Shown: positions 52,111 through 61,183, counted from the first letter of the stretch. The stretch: DNA of 64,000 nucleotides from Shinella pollutisoli (GCF_024609765.1 NZ_JANFDG010000015.1:62001-126000), one strand, 5' to 3'. Translations and numbers: made by a program. Notes: generated from the sequence alone by a model not told the origin.

Positions 52111-53055
52111 ATGCGCACTCCCCGTGCCGCCTATCCGCTGACATGGCGCGTCATGGACGGGCTCGAACGCATCGCGGCCGCGCTCTGGCCGGCGAGCTTC
52201 CAGCGCGGCCTGCCCTATCTCATGCTCATGCCGGCGGTGGTGCTCGTGGGCCTGCTCGTGCTCGGCCTCTTCCAGATCGGCGACACCAGCCTGAGGACGC
52301 TCGACACCAACACCTTCCTGATGTCGGAGGACTACACGCTCGCCAACTACCGGCGGGTGCTGACGGAGAATTTTTTCGCCACGGTCGCCGGCCGCAGCCT
52401 GATGGGCGCGGTCATCGTCACCGCGGTCACGCTTCTCTTCGCCTTTCCCTATGCCTATCTGATGGTGCGAACGTCCTCGCCGGCGCTGCGCAAGTTCCTG
52501 CTGGTGGCGCTGTTCCTGCCCTTCTTCATCGGCCAGGTGGTGCGCGCCTACGGCTGGCTGATCATCCTCGGCAACCAGGGCATGGTCAACGAGGCGCTGG
52601 GGCTCGTCGGCGTGCCGCCGATGCGGCTCCTCTACAACTATCCCGCCGTGCTGTTCGGCCTCGTGCAATACATGCTGCCCTTCGCCGTGCTGATGCTGGC
52701 GCCGGCGCTGACCGCTATCCCCGGCGAGCTCGAAGCCGCCGCCGCCTCGCTCGGCGCCGGCTGGGTGAGGACCTTCCGCCACGTCGTGCTGCCGCTCTCG
52801 CGGCCGGGGCTGATCGGCGCCGGCCTCGTCGTCGTCACGCTGTCGCTCACCGACTTCGCCATTCCCGCCATCCTCGGCGGCGGCACGCAGGACTTCATCG
52901 CCAACGCCATCTACGACCAGTTCTTCCGCACCTCCGACCAGGGGCTCGGCGCGACGCTGTCGCTGATGCTCGTCGCCGTCGGCTCGATCGTCGTCGGCCT
53001 CGTCTTCCTCCTGTTCGGGGCGGGCACGCTCGCCATGGCGGAGGCGCGCAAATGA
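52111..53055 (+). CDS. Spermidine/putrescine-class ABC transporter permease (PotB-like)
   Basis: 314 aa with a cytosolic N-terminal helix, six membrane segments (LPYLMLMPAVVLVGLLVLGL first), the VVRAYGWLIILGNQGMVN segment and the EAA loop AAASLGAGWVRTFRHVVLPL. AAAGAGGAACGGTATC precedes the ATG. It is the first gene after the palindromic repeat. Confidence 0.9.
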   Translation: MRTPRAAYPLTWRVMDGLERIAAALWPASFQRGLPYLMLMPAVVLVGLLVLGLFQIGDTSLRTLDTNTFLMSEDYTLANYRRVLTENFFATVAGRSLMGAVIVTAVTLLFAFPYAYLMVRTSSPALRKFLLVALFLPFFIGQVVRAYGWLIILGNQGMVNEALGLVGVPPMRLLYNYPAVLFGLVQYMLPFAVLMLAPALTAIPGELEAAAASLGAGWVRTFRHVVLPLSRPGLIGAGLVVVTLSLTDFAIPAILGGGTQDFIANAIYDQFFRTSDQGLGATLSLMLVAVGSIVVGLVFLLFGAGTLAMAEARK

Positions 53056-53852
53056 CCGACAGCACGAGCAAGACCGTTGTCCTCTGGCTCTTCGTCGCCG
53101 CCGCACTCGTCACGCTGTCGGCGCCGACGATCGTCGTGCTCGGAGCCTCCTTCACCGCCGGCAACATCATCACCTTCCCGCCGGACGGCCTGTCGCTGAA
53201 GTGGTACGGCGCCATCGCCCAGGCGAGCGACCTGCGCCAGGCCTTTCTGCGCTCGCTGATCGTGGCGGCGATCTGCACCGCGGTCGCCATTCCCGTCGGC
53301 ACGCTCGCCGGCATCGCGCTCGCCAAATACCGGGTGCGCTTCGCCCGCTCCATCCAGATCTACCTGCTGCTCCCCTTCACCATCCCGCTGATCGGCTCCG
53401 GCATCGGCATGATGCTGGTCTTCGGCGAGATGGGGGTGCTCGGCCGGCTGTGGCCGGTGGGCATCGCCTGCTGCGTCATCAACCTGCCCTTCATGATCTG
53501 GGCGGTGACGGCGAGCGCCAGCAACCTCTCGCCCGACCTGGAGCTCGCCGCAGCCAATTGCGGCGCGCCGCCGCTGCAGCGCTTCCTCTACATCACGCTG
53601 CCGGCGGTGCTGCCGGGGGTGATCACCGGATCGCTCTTGATGTTCATCCTCGCGCTCAACGAGTTTCTGGTGAGCCTGCTTCTGGTCGATGCGCGCAGCG
53701 TGACGCTGCCGGTGCAGATCTACAATTCCATCCGCTCGATCATCACGCCGGACCTCGCGGCGATCTCCGTGGTGTTCATCGCCTGCGCGGGGCTCGCCAT
53801 CGCGCTGCTCGACCGGCTGGTCGGGCTCGACATCTTCCTCAAATCGAAATGA
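53052..53852 (+). CDS. Spermidine/putrescine-class ABC transporter permease (PotC-like)
   Basis: 266-aa permease with six helices, FPPDGLSLKWYGAI in the first loop (a PotC mark) and the EAA-type loop AAANCGAPPLQRFLYITLPA. It overlaps the PotB-like gene by 4 bp (ATGA) and completes the importer. Confidence 0.9.
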   Translation: MTDSTSKTVVLWLFVAAALVTLSAPTIVVLGASFTAGNIITFPPDGLSLKWYGAIAQASDLRQAFLRSLIVAAICTAVAIPVGTLAGIALAKYRVRFARSIQIYLLLPFTIPLIGSGIGMMLVFGEMGVLGRLWPVGIACCVINLPFMIWAVTASASNLSPDLELAAANCGAPPLQRFLYITLPAVLPGVITGSLLMFILALNEFLVSLLLVDARSVTLPVQIYNSIRSIITPDLAAISVVFIACAGLAIALLDRLVGLDIFLKSK

Positions 53853-53872
53853 CCCCTTCCAAGGACGAGACG

Positions 53873-55201
53873 ATGACCAACGTGTCTTTCTACGATTATT
53901 CCAGGCTCGACGCCGAGGAGAAGGCGGCGCTGCTGCGACGCTCGGAAACCGACCTGTCGGCCTTCGTCGAGAAGGTCGCGCCGATCCTCGACGCCGTGCG
54001 CACCGAGGGTGACGCGGCACTCGCCCGCTTCGGCCGCGAGCTCGACAGGGCCGACGTGACGGAGGCGAACCTCAAGGTAACCGCGGCGGAGTTCGACGCC
54101 GCCTTCAAGGCGGTGGACGGGAGCGTCGTCGAGTCCATCCGCTTCGGCATCGACAATATCCGCAGGTTCCACGAGGAGCAGAAGCCGGAGGCGATGTGGC
54201 TGAAGGAGATCCGGCCCGGCGCGTTTGCCGGCGACCGCTTCACGCCGATCCGCTCCGTCGCGCTCTACGTGCCGCGCGGCAAGGGTTCCTTCCCCTCGGT
54301 GACGATGATGACTTCGGTGCCCGCCGTCGTCGCCGGCGTGCCGGAGCTCGCCATCGTCACGCCGCCTGCCCCCGACGGCTCGGTGGATGCGGCGACGCTG
54401 GTGGCGGCGCGCCTTGCCGGCGTCGAGACCGTCTACAAGGTCGGCGGCGCACAGGCGGTCGCGGCGGTCGCCTACGGCACGGAGACCGTTAGGCCGGCGC
54501 TGAAGATCGTCGGGCCGGGCAGCCCCTGGGTGGTTGCGGCCAAGCGGGCGCTGGCCGGCGTCATCGACACCGGCCTTCCGGCCGGCCCCTCCGAGGTGAT
54601 GATCCTCGCCGACGACACGGTCCACGGCGGGCTCGCCGCGCTCGATCTCCTGATCGAGGCCGAGCACGGGCCGGATTCCTCGGCCTATCTGGTCACGCAC
54701 AGCCGCCGCGTCGCCGAGGAGGCGCTCGCCGCGCTTCCCGAACACTGGTCGCGGATGACGGAACAGCGCGTCGCCTTCTCGAAGGCCGTGCTCACCGGCA
54801 AGACCGGCGGCATCGTGCTGACGTCGTCCATCGAGGAGAGCTACGCCTTCGTCAACGCCTATGCGCCGGAACATCTGGAACTCCTGTCGGAAGAGCCCTT
54901 CGTCCATCTCGGCCACATCACCGAGGCCGCCGAGATCCTGATGGGCACGCATACGCCGGTCTCCGTCGCCAATTTCTCGCTCGGGCCCAACGCCGTGCTG
55001 CCGACGAGCCGCTGGGCGCGGACCTTCGGTCCGCTCTCCGTCACCGATTTCGTCAAGCGCAGCTCGGTCGGCTATGTCACCGCGCCGGCCTATCCGGAAT
55101 TCGCGAAACATTCGCACAACCTCGCGCTCTACGAAGGCTTCTCCTCGCATGCGCTCGCCGTCTCGCCGCTGCGCGACGCCTACCTCAAGAAGGGCGGCTG
55201 A
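53873..55201 (+). CDS. Divergent HisD-family dehydrogenase
   Basis: 442 aa. The fold landmarks of histidinol dehydrogenase are kept (LYVPRGKGSFPSVTMMTSVP, KVGGAQAVAAVAYGT, VGPGSPWVVAAKR, the catalytic EH pair E333-H334, and E421/H426). Important differences: the zinc-site segment reads NFSLGPNAVLPT, so the usual Asp is N367 and the usual His is A374, and the Q of QxxH is E262. These changes imply an altered or absent metal site and a non-histidinol substrate. AAGGA lies 7 bp before the ATG. With the zinc alcohol dehydrogenase, the SDR and the kinase it should process the imported compound. Confidence 0.85.
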   Translation: MTNVSFYDYSRLDAEEKAALLRRSETDLSAFVEKVAPILDAVRTEGDAALARFGRELDRADVTEANLKVTAAEFDAAFKAVDGSVVESIRFGIDNIRRFHEEQKPEAMWLKEIRPGAFAGDRFTPIRSVALYVPRGKGSFPSVTMMTSVPAVVAGVPELAIVTPPAPDGSVDAATLVAARLAGVETVYKVGGAQAVAAVAYGTETVRPALKIVGPGSPWVVAAKRALAGVIDTGLPAGPSEVMILADDTVHGGLAALDLLIEAEHGPDSSAYLVTHSRRVAEEALAALPEHWSRMTEQRVAFSKAVLTGKTGGIVLTSSIEESYAFVNAYAPEHLELLSEEPFVHLGHITEAAEILMGTHTPVSVANFSLGPNAVLPTSRWARTFGPLSVTDFVKRSSVGYVTAPAYPEFAKHSHNLALYEGFSSHALAVSPLRDAYLKKGG

Positions 55202-56218
55202 ATGATGAAGGCGGTGCGGCTCCACGATGCGAAGGACCTCCGGGTGGAGACGGTGGCCGAGCCCGCCGATCCGCCGCCGGGCCATGTCAATCTCCGGGTC
55301 CGCGCCGCCGGCATCTGCGGCTCGGACCTGCACAACTACCGCACCGGCCAGTGGATCACGCGCCGCCCCTCGACGGCCGGCCACGAATTCTCGGCCCGCG
55401 TGACGGCCGTTGGCGAGGGCGTCACCCACGTCGTGCCGGGCGACACGGTGGCCGTCGATTCGCGCGTCTGGTGCGGCACCTGCCCGGCCTGCCGGAGCGG
55501 CCGCGGCAATGTCTGCGAGGCGCTGGGCTTCGTCGGCGAGGTCTGCGACGGCGGCTTCGCGGAGATGGCGCAACTGCCCGCCCGCCTGGTGCTGCGCCAC
55601 GATCCGGCGCTTGCCCCCGCCGTGGCGGCGATGGCCGAGCCGCTGGCGGTGGCGCTCCATGCCGTGCGGCGGCTTGCCGTTCCGGCGGGCGCGCCGGTGC
55701 TCGTCGTCGGCTGCGGCACGATCGGCGGCCTCTCCGCGCTCCTCCTCTCGCGGCTGCACGACGGCCCGCTTCTGCTTGCCGACCTCAATGCCGAAAAGGC
55801 CGGACTGGTGCAGGCGGTGGCGGGCGGCACGGTCGTCGCCCTCGACCGTGCGGAGATCGACGCCGCGCTCGCCGGCGGACGCCTGCGCCATGCGCTCGAC
55901 GCCACCGGCAGCATCCGCGCCATTGCCGGCATCCTCGATCTGCTCTCGGGCGGCGGCGCGCTGGCGCTGGTCGGCATCGGCCACGGCAAGCTCGACCTCG
56001 ATCCCAACATCCTGGTCGAGCGCGAGATCTCGCTGGTCGGCTGCCACGCCTTCGCCGACGAGCTGCCGGAGGCGGTCGGCCTGCTCGGCGACCTCGCGCC
56101 GGCGCTCTCCCGCCTCGTCGAGGTGCTGCCGGGGCTCGACGACGTGCCCGCGGCCTACGAGCGGCTTCTCGCGGGCGAGGGCAGGGCGCTGAAGACGATC
56201 GTCACGGTATCGGACTGA
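55202..56218 (+). CDS. Zinc-dependent medium-chain alcohol/polyol dehydrogenase
   Basis: 338 aa. Catalytic zinc ligands C39 (GICGSDLH) and H61-E62 (GHEF) are present, as are the four structural cysteines 91, 94, 97 and 105. The nucleotide site VVGCGTIGG is at about 178-186. It is close in type to sorbitol, L-idonate or threonine dehydrogenases. It starts directly after the HisD-like stop codon (0-bp gap); a second ATG is at 55205. Together with the HisD paralog and SDR it echoes three-dehydrogenase sulfonate/polyol pathways. Confidence 0.87.
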   Translation: MMKAVRLHDAKDLRVETVAEPADPPPGHVNLRVRAAGICGSDLHNYRTGQWITRRPSTAGHEFSARVTAVGEGVTHVVPGDTVAVDSRVWCGTCPACRSGRGNVCEALGFVGEVCDGGFAEMAQLPARLVLRHDPALAPAVAAMAEPLAVALHAVRRLAVPAGAPVLVVGCGTIGGLSALLLSRLHDGPLLLADLNAEKAGLVQAVAGGTVVALDRAEIDAALAGGRLRHALDATGSIRAIAGILDLLSGGGALALVGIGHGKLDLDPNILVEREISLVGCHAFADELPEAVGLLGDLAPALSRLVEVLPGLDDVPAAYERLLAGEGRALKTIVTVSD

Positions 56219-56222
56219 AGCA

Positions 56223-56259
56223 ATTCCGGCAGACGTGCGCAGCGGTTTGCGTCCGGAAT
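56223..56259. repeat. Short rhizobial palindromic repeat
   Basis: ATTCCGG (56223-56229) and CCGGAAT (56253-56259) frame GCGCAGCGGTTTGCG. The element and its following GAGAAACAGAGGACAGAGC look like a common Rhizobiaceae intergenic repeat. It occupies most of the 124-bp gap before the HutC-like gene. Confidence 0.55.
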
Positions 56260-56342
56260 CGCATGAGAAACAGAGGACAGAGCGTTCTCGCGGTTCGGGA
56301 AAACGCGGAGATGCTTCGGGAAGCGACAGGAGGCCGGCGGCC

Positions 56343-57089
56343 ATGAATGCACTTTCGGATTCCGCCTCGCCGCTCTACGCGAAGGTCAAGGACTTCGTCC
56401 TCGGCAATATCGGCAGCGGCAAGTGGGCCCGCAACAGCCGGCTTCCTTCCGAGAACGAGCTCGTCTCCGCGCTCGGCGTCTCGCGCATGACCGTCCACCG
56501 GGCGCTCAGGGAGCTGACGTCGGAGGGACACCTGCGCCGCATCCAGGGCGTCGGCACCTTCGTCGCGCCGCCGCGGCCGCAATCGACGCTGATCGAGATC
56601 AGCAACATCATCGCCGAGATCACGGCGCGCGGCAGCCGCCACCGGGCCGAGGTCGCGGTGCTGGAGCGCATCCCGCGGCCGGAGGCGGAGCTGCAGCTCG
56701 CCTTCGAGTTCGCGGCGAGCCGGCCCGTCGACCATTCGGTGGTGATCCATTTCGAGAACGACCTGCCGGTCCAGCTCGAGGAGCGCTACGTCAACCCGGG
56801 CCTCGTTCCCGGCTATATCGAGCAGGATTTCACGCAGACCGCGACCTACGACTACCTGCAGAACGCGACGCCGCTGACCGAGGTGGAGCACCTGATCAGC
56901 GCGCGTCCGGCCGGCGAGGCCGAGGCGCGCCTCCTGCACATGCGCCCCGGCGACTGCTGCCTCGTCCTCCACCGCAAGACCTGGACGGGACCGGTCGTCG
57001 CCACGGTCAACACGTTCACCTATGTCGGCAGCCGCTATTCGCTCGGCAGCCGCTACCTGCACGGCGACAGGCCGGGAAGGAAACCATGA
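56343..57089 (+). CDS. HutC-like GntR/UTRA transcriptional regulator
   Basis: 248 aa. The winged helix spans about 10-75 (LPSENELVSALGVSRMTVHR, RIQGVGTFVA). The UTRA effector domain follows (HSVVIHFENDLPVQLEERYV, then the C-terminal SRYSLGSRYL). These motifs closely follow HutC, the urocanate-sensing histidine-utilisation repressor, yet no hut gene is present. Two exact GTATAGAC sites upstream of the SDR and the ABC operon are its likely targets. AGGAGG lies 9 bp before the ATG. Confidence 0.88.
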   Translation: MNALSDSASPLYAKVKDFVLGNIGSGKWARNSRLPSENELVSALGVSRMTVHRALRELTSEGHLRRIQGVGTFVAPPRPQSTLIEISNIIAEITARGSRHRAEVAVLERIPRPEAELQLAFEFAASRPVDHSVVIHFENDLPVQLEERYVNPGLVPGYIEQDFTQTATYDYLQNATPLTEVEHLISARPAGEAEARLLHMRPGDCCLVLHRKTWTGPVVATVNTFTYVGSRYSLGSRYLHGDRPGRKP

Positions 57090-58378
57090 GCCAGACGACG
57101 AGCCGCACCGCGGACATCCGCCGGATCGCCAAGGCCGGGGACGGCGAGGCCGAGCGGCTTCTCGCCGCGCTGCTGCGCGATCTCTTCGCGATCGACCCGC
57201 GCGGCGTGGCGATCAACCACGACCAGTACAGCCTCAACTCGCTGAACGGCTTCTTCGAGACCGACGACGGCCAGTTCTTCTTCAAGTTCCACCAGGAGGA
57301 GGGCGAGGAGGCGATGAGCGGCGAATACTACCGCGCCGACATTCTCGCCCGCGCCGGCCTGCCGGTGGACCAGCCCGTGCTGATGTCGGCGCTGCCCGGC
57401 GAGCAGATCCTCGTCTATCGCCGCCGCACCGACCCGCGCTTCTCCGACGTGCTGCGCGCGCTCGACCTCGCGGACGACGCGGCCCGGCGCGAAAGGGCCG
57501 TGGAGGCGGAACGCGGGCTGAGCGAGGCCGTGCTGAGGGTCTACCTCGACACGCTGCATCCGGTGCGCGCGGAGGAGGTGGCGGCCGAGCCGATCCACCG
57601 GCTGTTCCATGAGCGGCTGATCGACCCGCCCGCCGGCACCTATCCGGGCGGACGCATGGCGCGCTTCTATGTCGGCGAGGATTTCGCCTTTCCCGGCCTG
57701 ACGCTCGGCTGGGAGCGGCTGTCGCGCTGCCGCTTCGCCGTCAACGGCGTGGAATACCGCGACACGATCGGCGACCTCTTCGACGCCGCCCACGCCCGGC
57801 TCGCGCCGGCGCGGCTGGCGGATGCCGGCGGCGTGGTGGCCCATGGCGACGCCCACAATGCCAATGTCTGGTACGAGGAGCGCGAGGGCGCGGCGCGCCT
57901 CGCCTTCTTCGACCCGGCCTTCGCCGGCCGCAACATCCCGACGCTGCTTGCCGAGGTGAAGACGACCTTCCACAACATCCTCGCCCATCCGTTCTGGCTC
58001 TACGATCCGGCGCTCGCGGCGGAGCGGTATTCGGCGCGCGCCGTCCTCGACGGCGACGTGCTGCGCGTCGCCACGGATTTCGCGCCGAGCCCGGTGCGCC
58101 GTGCGCTGCTCGACGTCAAGGCGGAGGCGCTGTGGCGGCCGCTGCTCGCGGAACTCAAGGCGCGCGGCATGCTGCCTGCCGACTGGCGGCGGGTCGTCCG
58201 GCTCGGGCTCTTCCTCTGCCCGACGCTGGTGATGAATCTCCGCGCCGGTGCCGCGACCCATAATCCCGTCTCCTCGCTGATCGGCCTATCGGTCGCGGTG
58301 ATGGCCGGCAGCGAGCCGGTGGCGGGGGAGGACATCGTCTCCCGCTTCCTCGACGCGATCGATCCCGACAGGCCCTGA
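57086..58378 (+). CDS. APH/choline-kinase-like small-molecule phosphotransferase
   Basis: 430 aa. The protein-kinase-like phosphotransferase fold is shown by the catalytic HGDAHNANVWY near residues 252-262 and the metal-binding FFDPAFAGRN after it. A lysine in DGQFFFKFHQEEGEE fits the ATP-binding site. It is longer than aminoglycoside phosphotransferases (about 270 aa) and embedded in a catabolic operon (4-bp overlap with the regulator gene). It is better viewed as a kinase for a pathway metabolite than as a resistance gene. Confidence 0.8.
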   Translation: MSQTTSRTADIRRIAKAGDGEAERLLAALLRDLFAIDPRGVAINHDQYSLNSLNGFFETDDGQFFFKFHQEEGEEAMSGEYYRADILARAGLPVDQPVLMSALPGEQILVYRRRTDPRFSDVLRALDLADDAARRERAVEAERGLSEAVLRVYLDTLHPVRAEEVAAEPIHRLFHERLIDPPAGTYPGGRMARFYVGEDFAFPGLTLGWERLSRCRFAVNGVEYRDTIGDLFDAAHARLAPARLADAGGVVAHGDAHNANVWYEEREGAARLAFFDPAFAGRNIPTLLAEVKTTFHNILAHPFWLYDPALAAERYSARAVLDGDVLRVATDFAPSPVRRALLDVKAEALWRPLLAELKARGMLPADWRRVVRLGLFLCPTLVMNLRAGAATHNPVSSLIGLSVAVMAGSEPVAGEDIVSRFLDAIDPDRP

Positions 58379-58461
58379 CGCTCCGCGGGGCGACCGCGAA
58401 GGTGGACGGGGCGGGCGTCCCGGTGCATGCTGGAGGCGACGGTACGAGGGAGCGGGAGCTG

Positions 58462-58902
58462 TTGTCGATCGAAAAGGGACTGTCGCCGGCGGCGCTCGCG
58501 GAGCGCCTGGAGCTCGTTTCGCGGATGCTGCATTCGCGCGGCTTCGCGCACGACCTCTTCCCCTCGCAATGGATGGCGCTGCGCTATTTCGCCGGGGCGC
58601 GCACGGACCTGTGCACGGCGAGCGAGCTCGCGCGCTTCCAAGGGCTGGCGAACGGTTCGGTCAGCCGCACCGTGCGCACGCTCGTCCACAAGGGGCTTCT
58701 CGCCAAGGCCGCCGCGCAGCCGCGCGGCCGGGCCGAGATCCTGGAGGTGACACCGGCCGGCCGGTCGCTGCTGGCCGTCGATCCGCAGCGCGACCTGGAA
58801 GCCCTGCTCGCCGGCCTTTCCGATTCGGATCGGGAAACGCTCGGCCGCAGCCTGGACCTGATGCTGCGCCGGCTGCCGACGCCGGCCGCCGGCAGGGGGT
58901 GA
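58462..58902 (+). CDS. MarR-family regulator
   Basis: 146 aa from a TTG at 58462 (GGGAG just upstream); GTG at 58423 or 58402 are alternatives. The winged-helix core is CTASELARFQGLANGSVSRT followed by VRTLVHKGLLAKAAAQPRGR and the EVTPAGRSLL wing. It is a small dimeric repressor type that usually responds to phenolics or oxidants. It follows the HutC-controlled operon by 83 bp and may be separate from it. Target unknown. Confidence 0.78.
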   Translation: MSIEKGLSPAALAERLELVSRMLHSRGFAHDLFPSQWMALRYFAGARTDLCTASELARFQGLANGSVSRTVRTLVHKGLLAKAAAQPRGRAEILEVTPAGRSLLAVDPQRDLEALLAGLSDSDRETLGRSLDLMLRRLPTPAAGRG

Positions 58903-58918
58903 TTCCGGCGCCGTATAC

Positions 58919-60325
58919 CTAGAGGATGAAGTCGCCTTTCGTCAGCGCGAGCCGGCCGGCGAGCTCCAGGGTGAAATCGGCGTGCCGGTCGCCGTCGATG
59001 TCGCCCTGGACGAGGGTGACGGGCTTGCCCTTGTCGGTCGTCTGGTACCAGCGCAGGTCCCCGGCGTGGCCGGTGAAGACCTTGCCCTTCGCCGCGAGGA
59101 AGGTGAAGTCGTGGCCGCGCGCCGCGCCGTTGGCGTCGATCGCCGAGAGGTCGATCCGGTCGCGGCCGTGCTCGAAATCGGTGATCCGGTCGCGCGCGCC
59201 GGAGCGCATGCCGATCTCCGCAGCGCTGCGGAAGACGAAGACGTCCGCGCCCGAGCCGCCGGCGAGCAGGTCCGCGCCCCGTCCGCCCTCCAGGCGGTCG
59301 GCGCCGGAATTGCCGTAGAGCCTGTCGTTGCCGGCAAGCCCGAGGAGCGCGTCGCTGCCGCGCCCGCCCGTAAGCGTGTTGGCATGCGAGGAGCCGATCA
59401 GCAGGTCGGCGTCGTTGCGCGCCGAATCGGCGGCGGTGCCGTCGCCGGACAGGTTGCGCGTTCCGGCCGAGGCGATCTGCAGCTCCTCCAGCGCCATCGT
59501 CCTCGCGATGCCGTAGGCGGCCTTCAGGCGGGCGATCGCCGGGGCGAGTTCCTTCTCGACGGCGTCGATCGACGCGAGGCCCTTGATGCGGCCGGCGGCG
59601 TCGGGGTCGTGCGCCTTCTCGTAGGCGAGGATCTTCTGGCGGTGTGCGGTGTACATCAGCCCCGCATCGAGCGCCTCCGCCTTCGTCGCCGCCCTGTCGG
59701 CGGCGTAGAGCTTGAAATGCTCCGCCTCGACGTAGCGTCGGTTGGCGATGCCGTCGTGGCCGCTGCCGTTGGAATTGTAGCGGATCTCGTACCACGCCTC
59801 GGCGCGGTCGCCGGAGAGCACGGCCGCCTTGAGCTTCGGGCCGAGCAGGGACGGGGCGTTCCAGGCCATGCTGAACAGCACGGCCCGCTCCGCCGACGGC
59901 GGGATCCTGGCGATCCAGCGGTCGATCGCCGCCTCGTAGCCGGGCGAGATGGCGGCGAGCGCCTTGCCGACCTGCGTGTCGGAGGCGAAGCCGAAGGTCT
60001 TCGGCGCGTCGGCGTCGTGCGTCGCCTTCCAGTCCGCCATCACCTTGTCGAGGCGGCTGTTGAGAAGCGCGGTCTCGCCGCGGCCGTAGCTCTTGTCGAC
60101 GACCGCCTTCAACCGGCCCTGCAGCGTGACGTTCCAGCCCGTGCCGAGCATCGCCTTCAGCACCGGCTCGAGATTGTAGCGCAGGTTGAAGCCGATGCCG
60201 ATGGTGGGGGCGGGATCGGCGGCCGTGTCGAGATAGGCGCGCCGGGTCGATCCCTCCAGCACCGTCAGCATGGAGAAGACCGTCTGCCGGTAGGCGGCGC
60301 CGGACATCGCGGTGAACTTCAGCAT
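58919..60325 (-). CDS. RTX protein with N-terminal T4-type lysozyme domain
   Basis: 468 aa, no Sec signal. The N terminus has the lysozyme/pesticin triad pattern: E24 in VLEGS, D33 in AYLDTA, T41 in TIGIGFNL. Residues about 318-362 are RTX nonapeptides (GGRGSDALLG, GNDRLYGNSGADRLEGG, GGSGADVFVF), which bind calcium. The C terminus (LELAGRLALTKGDFIL) fits a type I secretion signal. The protein is likely secreted in one step and cuts peptidoglycan, either of rivals or in self-remodelling. No secretion genes are adjacent. No immunity gene is recognisable. Confidence 0.82.
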   Translation of the reverse strand: MLKFTAMSGAAYRQTVFSMLTVLEGSTRRAYLDTAADPAPTIGIGFNLRYNLEPVLKAMLGTGWNVTLQGRLKAVVDKSYGRGETALLNSRLDKVMADWKATHDADAPKTFGFASDTQVGKALAAISPGYEAAIDRWIARIPPSAERAVLFSMAWNAPSLLGPKLKAAVLSGDRAEAWYEIRYNSNGSGHDGIANRRYVEAEHFKLYAADRAATKAEALDAGLMYTAHRQKILAYEKAHDPDAAGRIKGLASIDAVEKELAPAIARLKAAYGIARTMALEELQIASAGTRNLSGDGTAADSARNDADLLIGSSHANTLTGGRGSDALLGLAGNDRLYGNSGADRLEGGRGADLLAGGSGADVFVFRSAAEIGMRSGARDRITDFEHGRDRIDLSAIDANGAARGHDFTFLAAKGKVFTGHAGDLRWYQTTDKGKPVTLVQGDIDGDRHADFTLELAGRLALTKGDFIL

Positions 60326-60479
60326 CGGCCTCGCGCTCCCTCGTCAACGGACCGATCCTAGCGGCCATGGGTAAAGGCCCGGCTCACGGACAGGGGAAAC
60401 GTTTTGCTAACGGCAGGCCTTGCTCCCTCCGGCCGGCGGGCCATATTGCGGGAGGAAACGGAAAGAGGGAGGCCGGAGG

Positions 60480-61037
60480 ATGAACCGGGAGAAGATCGCA
60501 AGCCCGCGCGAGGTCGTCGCCTACTGGTGCGAGACGGTGGCGCCCGCGCTGTGGTGGCAGCCGACGGAGGAGCTCGACGCCGAGGTCCGCACGCGCTTTG
60601 CCGCCACGCATCTCGCGCTCTCGCGCGCGGTCGCGCCCGAATGGCGGGCGGACGCCGAGGCGCGGCTGGCCGCCCTCGTCGTCCTCGACCAGTTCCCGCG
60701 CAACATGTACCGCGCCTCGCCGCTCGCCTTCGCGGCCGACTGGATCGCCCGCCGCGAGGCGCGCCTGGCGCTGGAGGCCGGCGCCGACCGTGCGGTGCCG
60801 CGCGAGTGGCGGCAGTTCTTCTACCTGCCCTTCGAGCATTCCGAGGACCTCGCCGACCAGGACCTGTCCGTCGAGCTGTTCACGGCGCTCGGGGACGAGA
60901 CCTATCTCGACTATGCGCTGCGCCACCGCGAGGTCATCGCCCGCTACGGCCGCTTCCCGCACCGCAACGCCTTCCTCGGCCGGCCGTCGACGCCGGAGGA
61001 GGAGGCCTATCTCGCGGAGCCTGGCGCGGGGTTCTAG
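60480..61037 (+). CDS. DUF924 family protein
   Basis: 185 aa, all-helical, TPR-like. It carries the DUF924 signature elements: VVAYWCETVAPALWW at the start, LVVLDQFPRNMYR in the middle, FFYLPFEHSEDLADQDLSVE and the RYGRFPHRNAFLGR C-terminal motif. GGCCGGAGG precedes the ATG. The family is widespread and uncharacterised. Divergent from the lysozyme gene, with a 154-bp gap. Confidence 0.9.
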   Translation: MNREKIASPREVVAYWCETVAPALWWQPTEELDAEVRTRFAATHLALSRAVAPEWRADAEARLAALVVLDQFPRNMYRASPLAFAADWIARREARLALEAGADRAVPREWRQFFYLPFEHSEDLADQDLSVELFTALGDETYLDYALRHREVIARYGRFPHRNAFLGRPSTPEEEAYLAEPGAGF

Positions 61038-61098
61038 CGCGCCCGCGGATCGGCGGGCCGGTTCCGCCAGCGGTTGCCGGAAACGGGGCTTCGACATA

Positions 61099-61129
61099 AA
61101 TCCTTGAACCGATTCCGATCGAAGGGATT
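61099..61129. promoter_or_regulatory. Imperfect palindrome before the channel gene
   Basis: AATCC-TT-GA at the left and TCGAAGGGATT at the right form an imperfect dyad around CCGATTCCGA in the 146-bp gap before the MscS-type gene. It may be a promoter-associated or dispersed rhizobial element. Function unknown. Confidence 0.35.
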
Positions 61130-61183
61130 ATGCAGTAGAAGAAGCGTCCGCGCCGTCGCGCGGGACCATCGAAGCGAGGAAGC

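Noticed and set aside
57086-58378. Aminoglycoside resistance gene
   Set aside because: The phosphotransferase fold is shared, but it is much longer and translationally coupled to a catabolic regulator, so a metabolic kinase is likelier.
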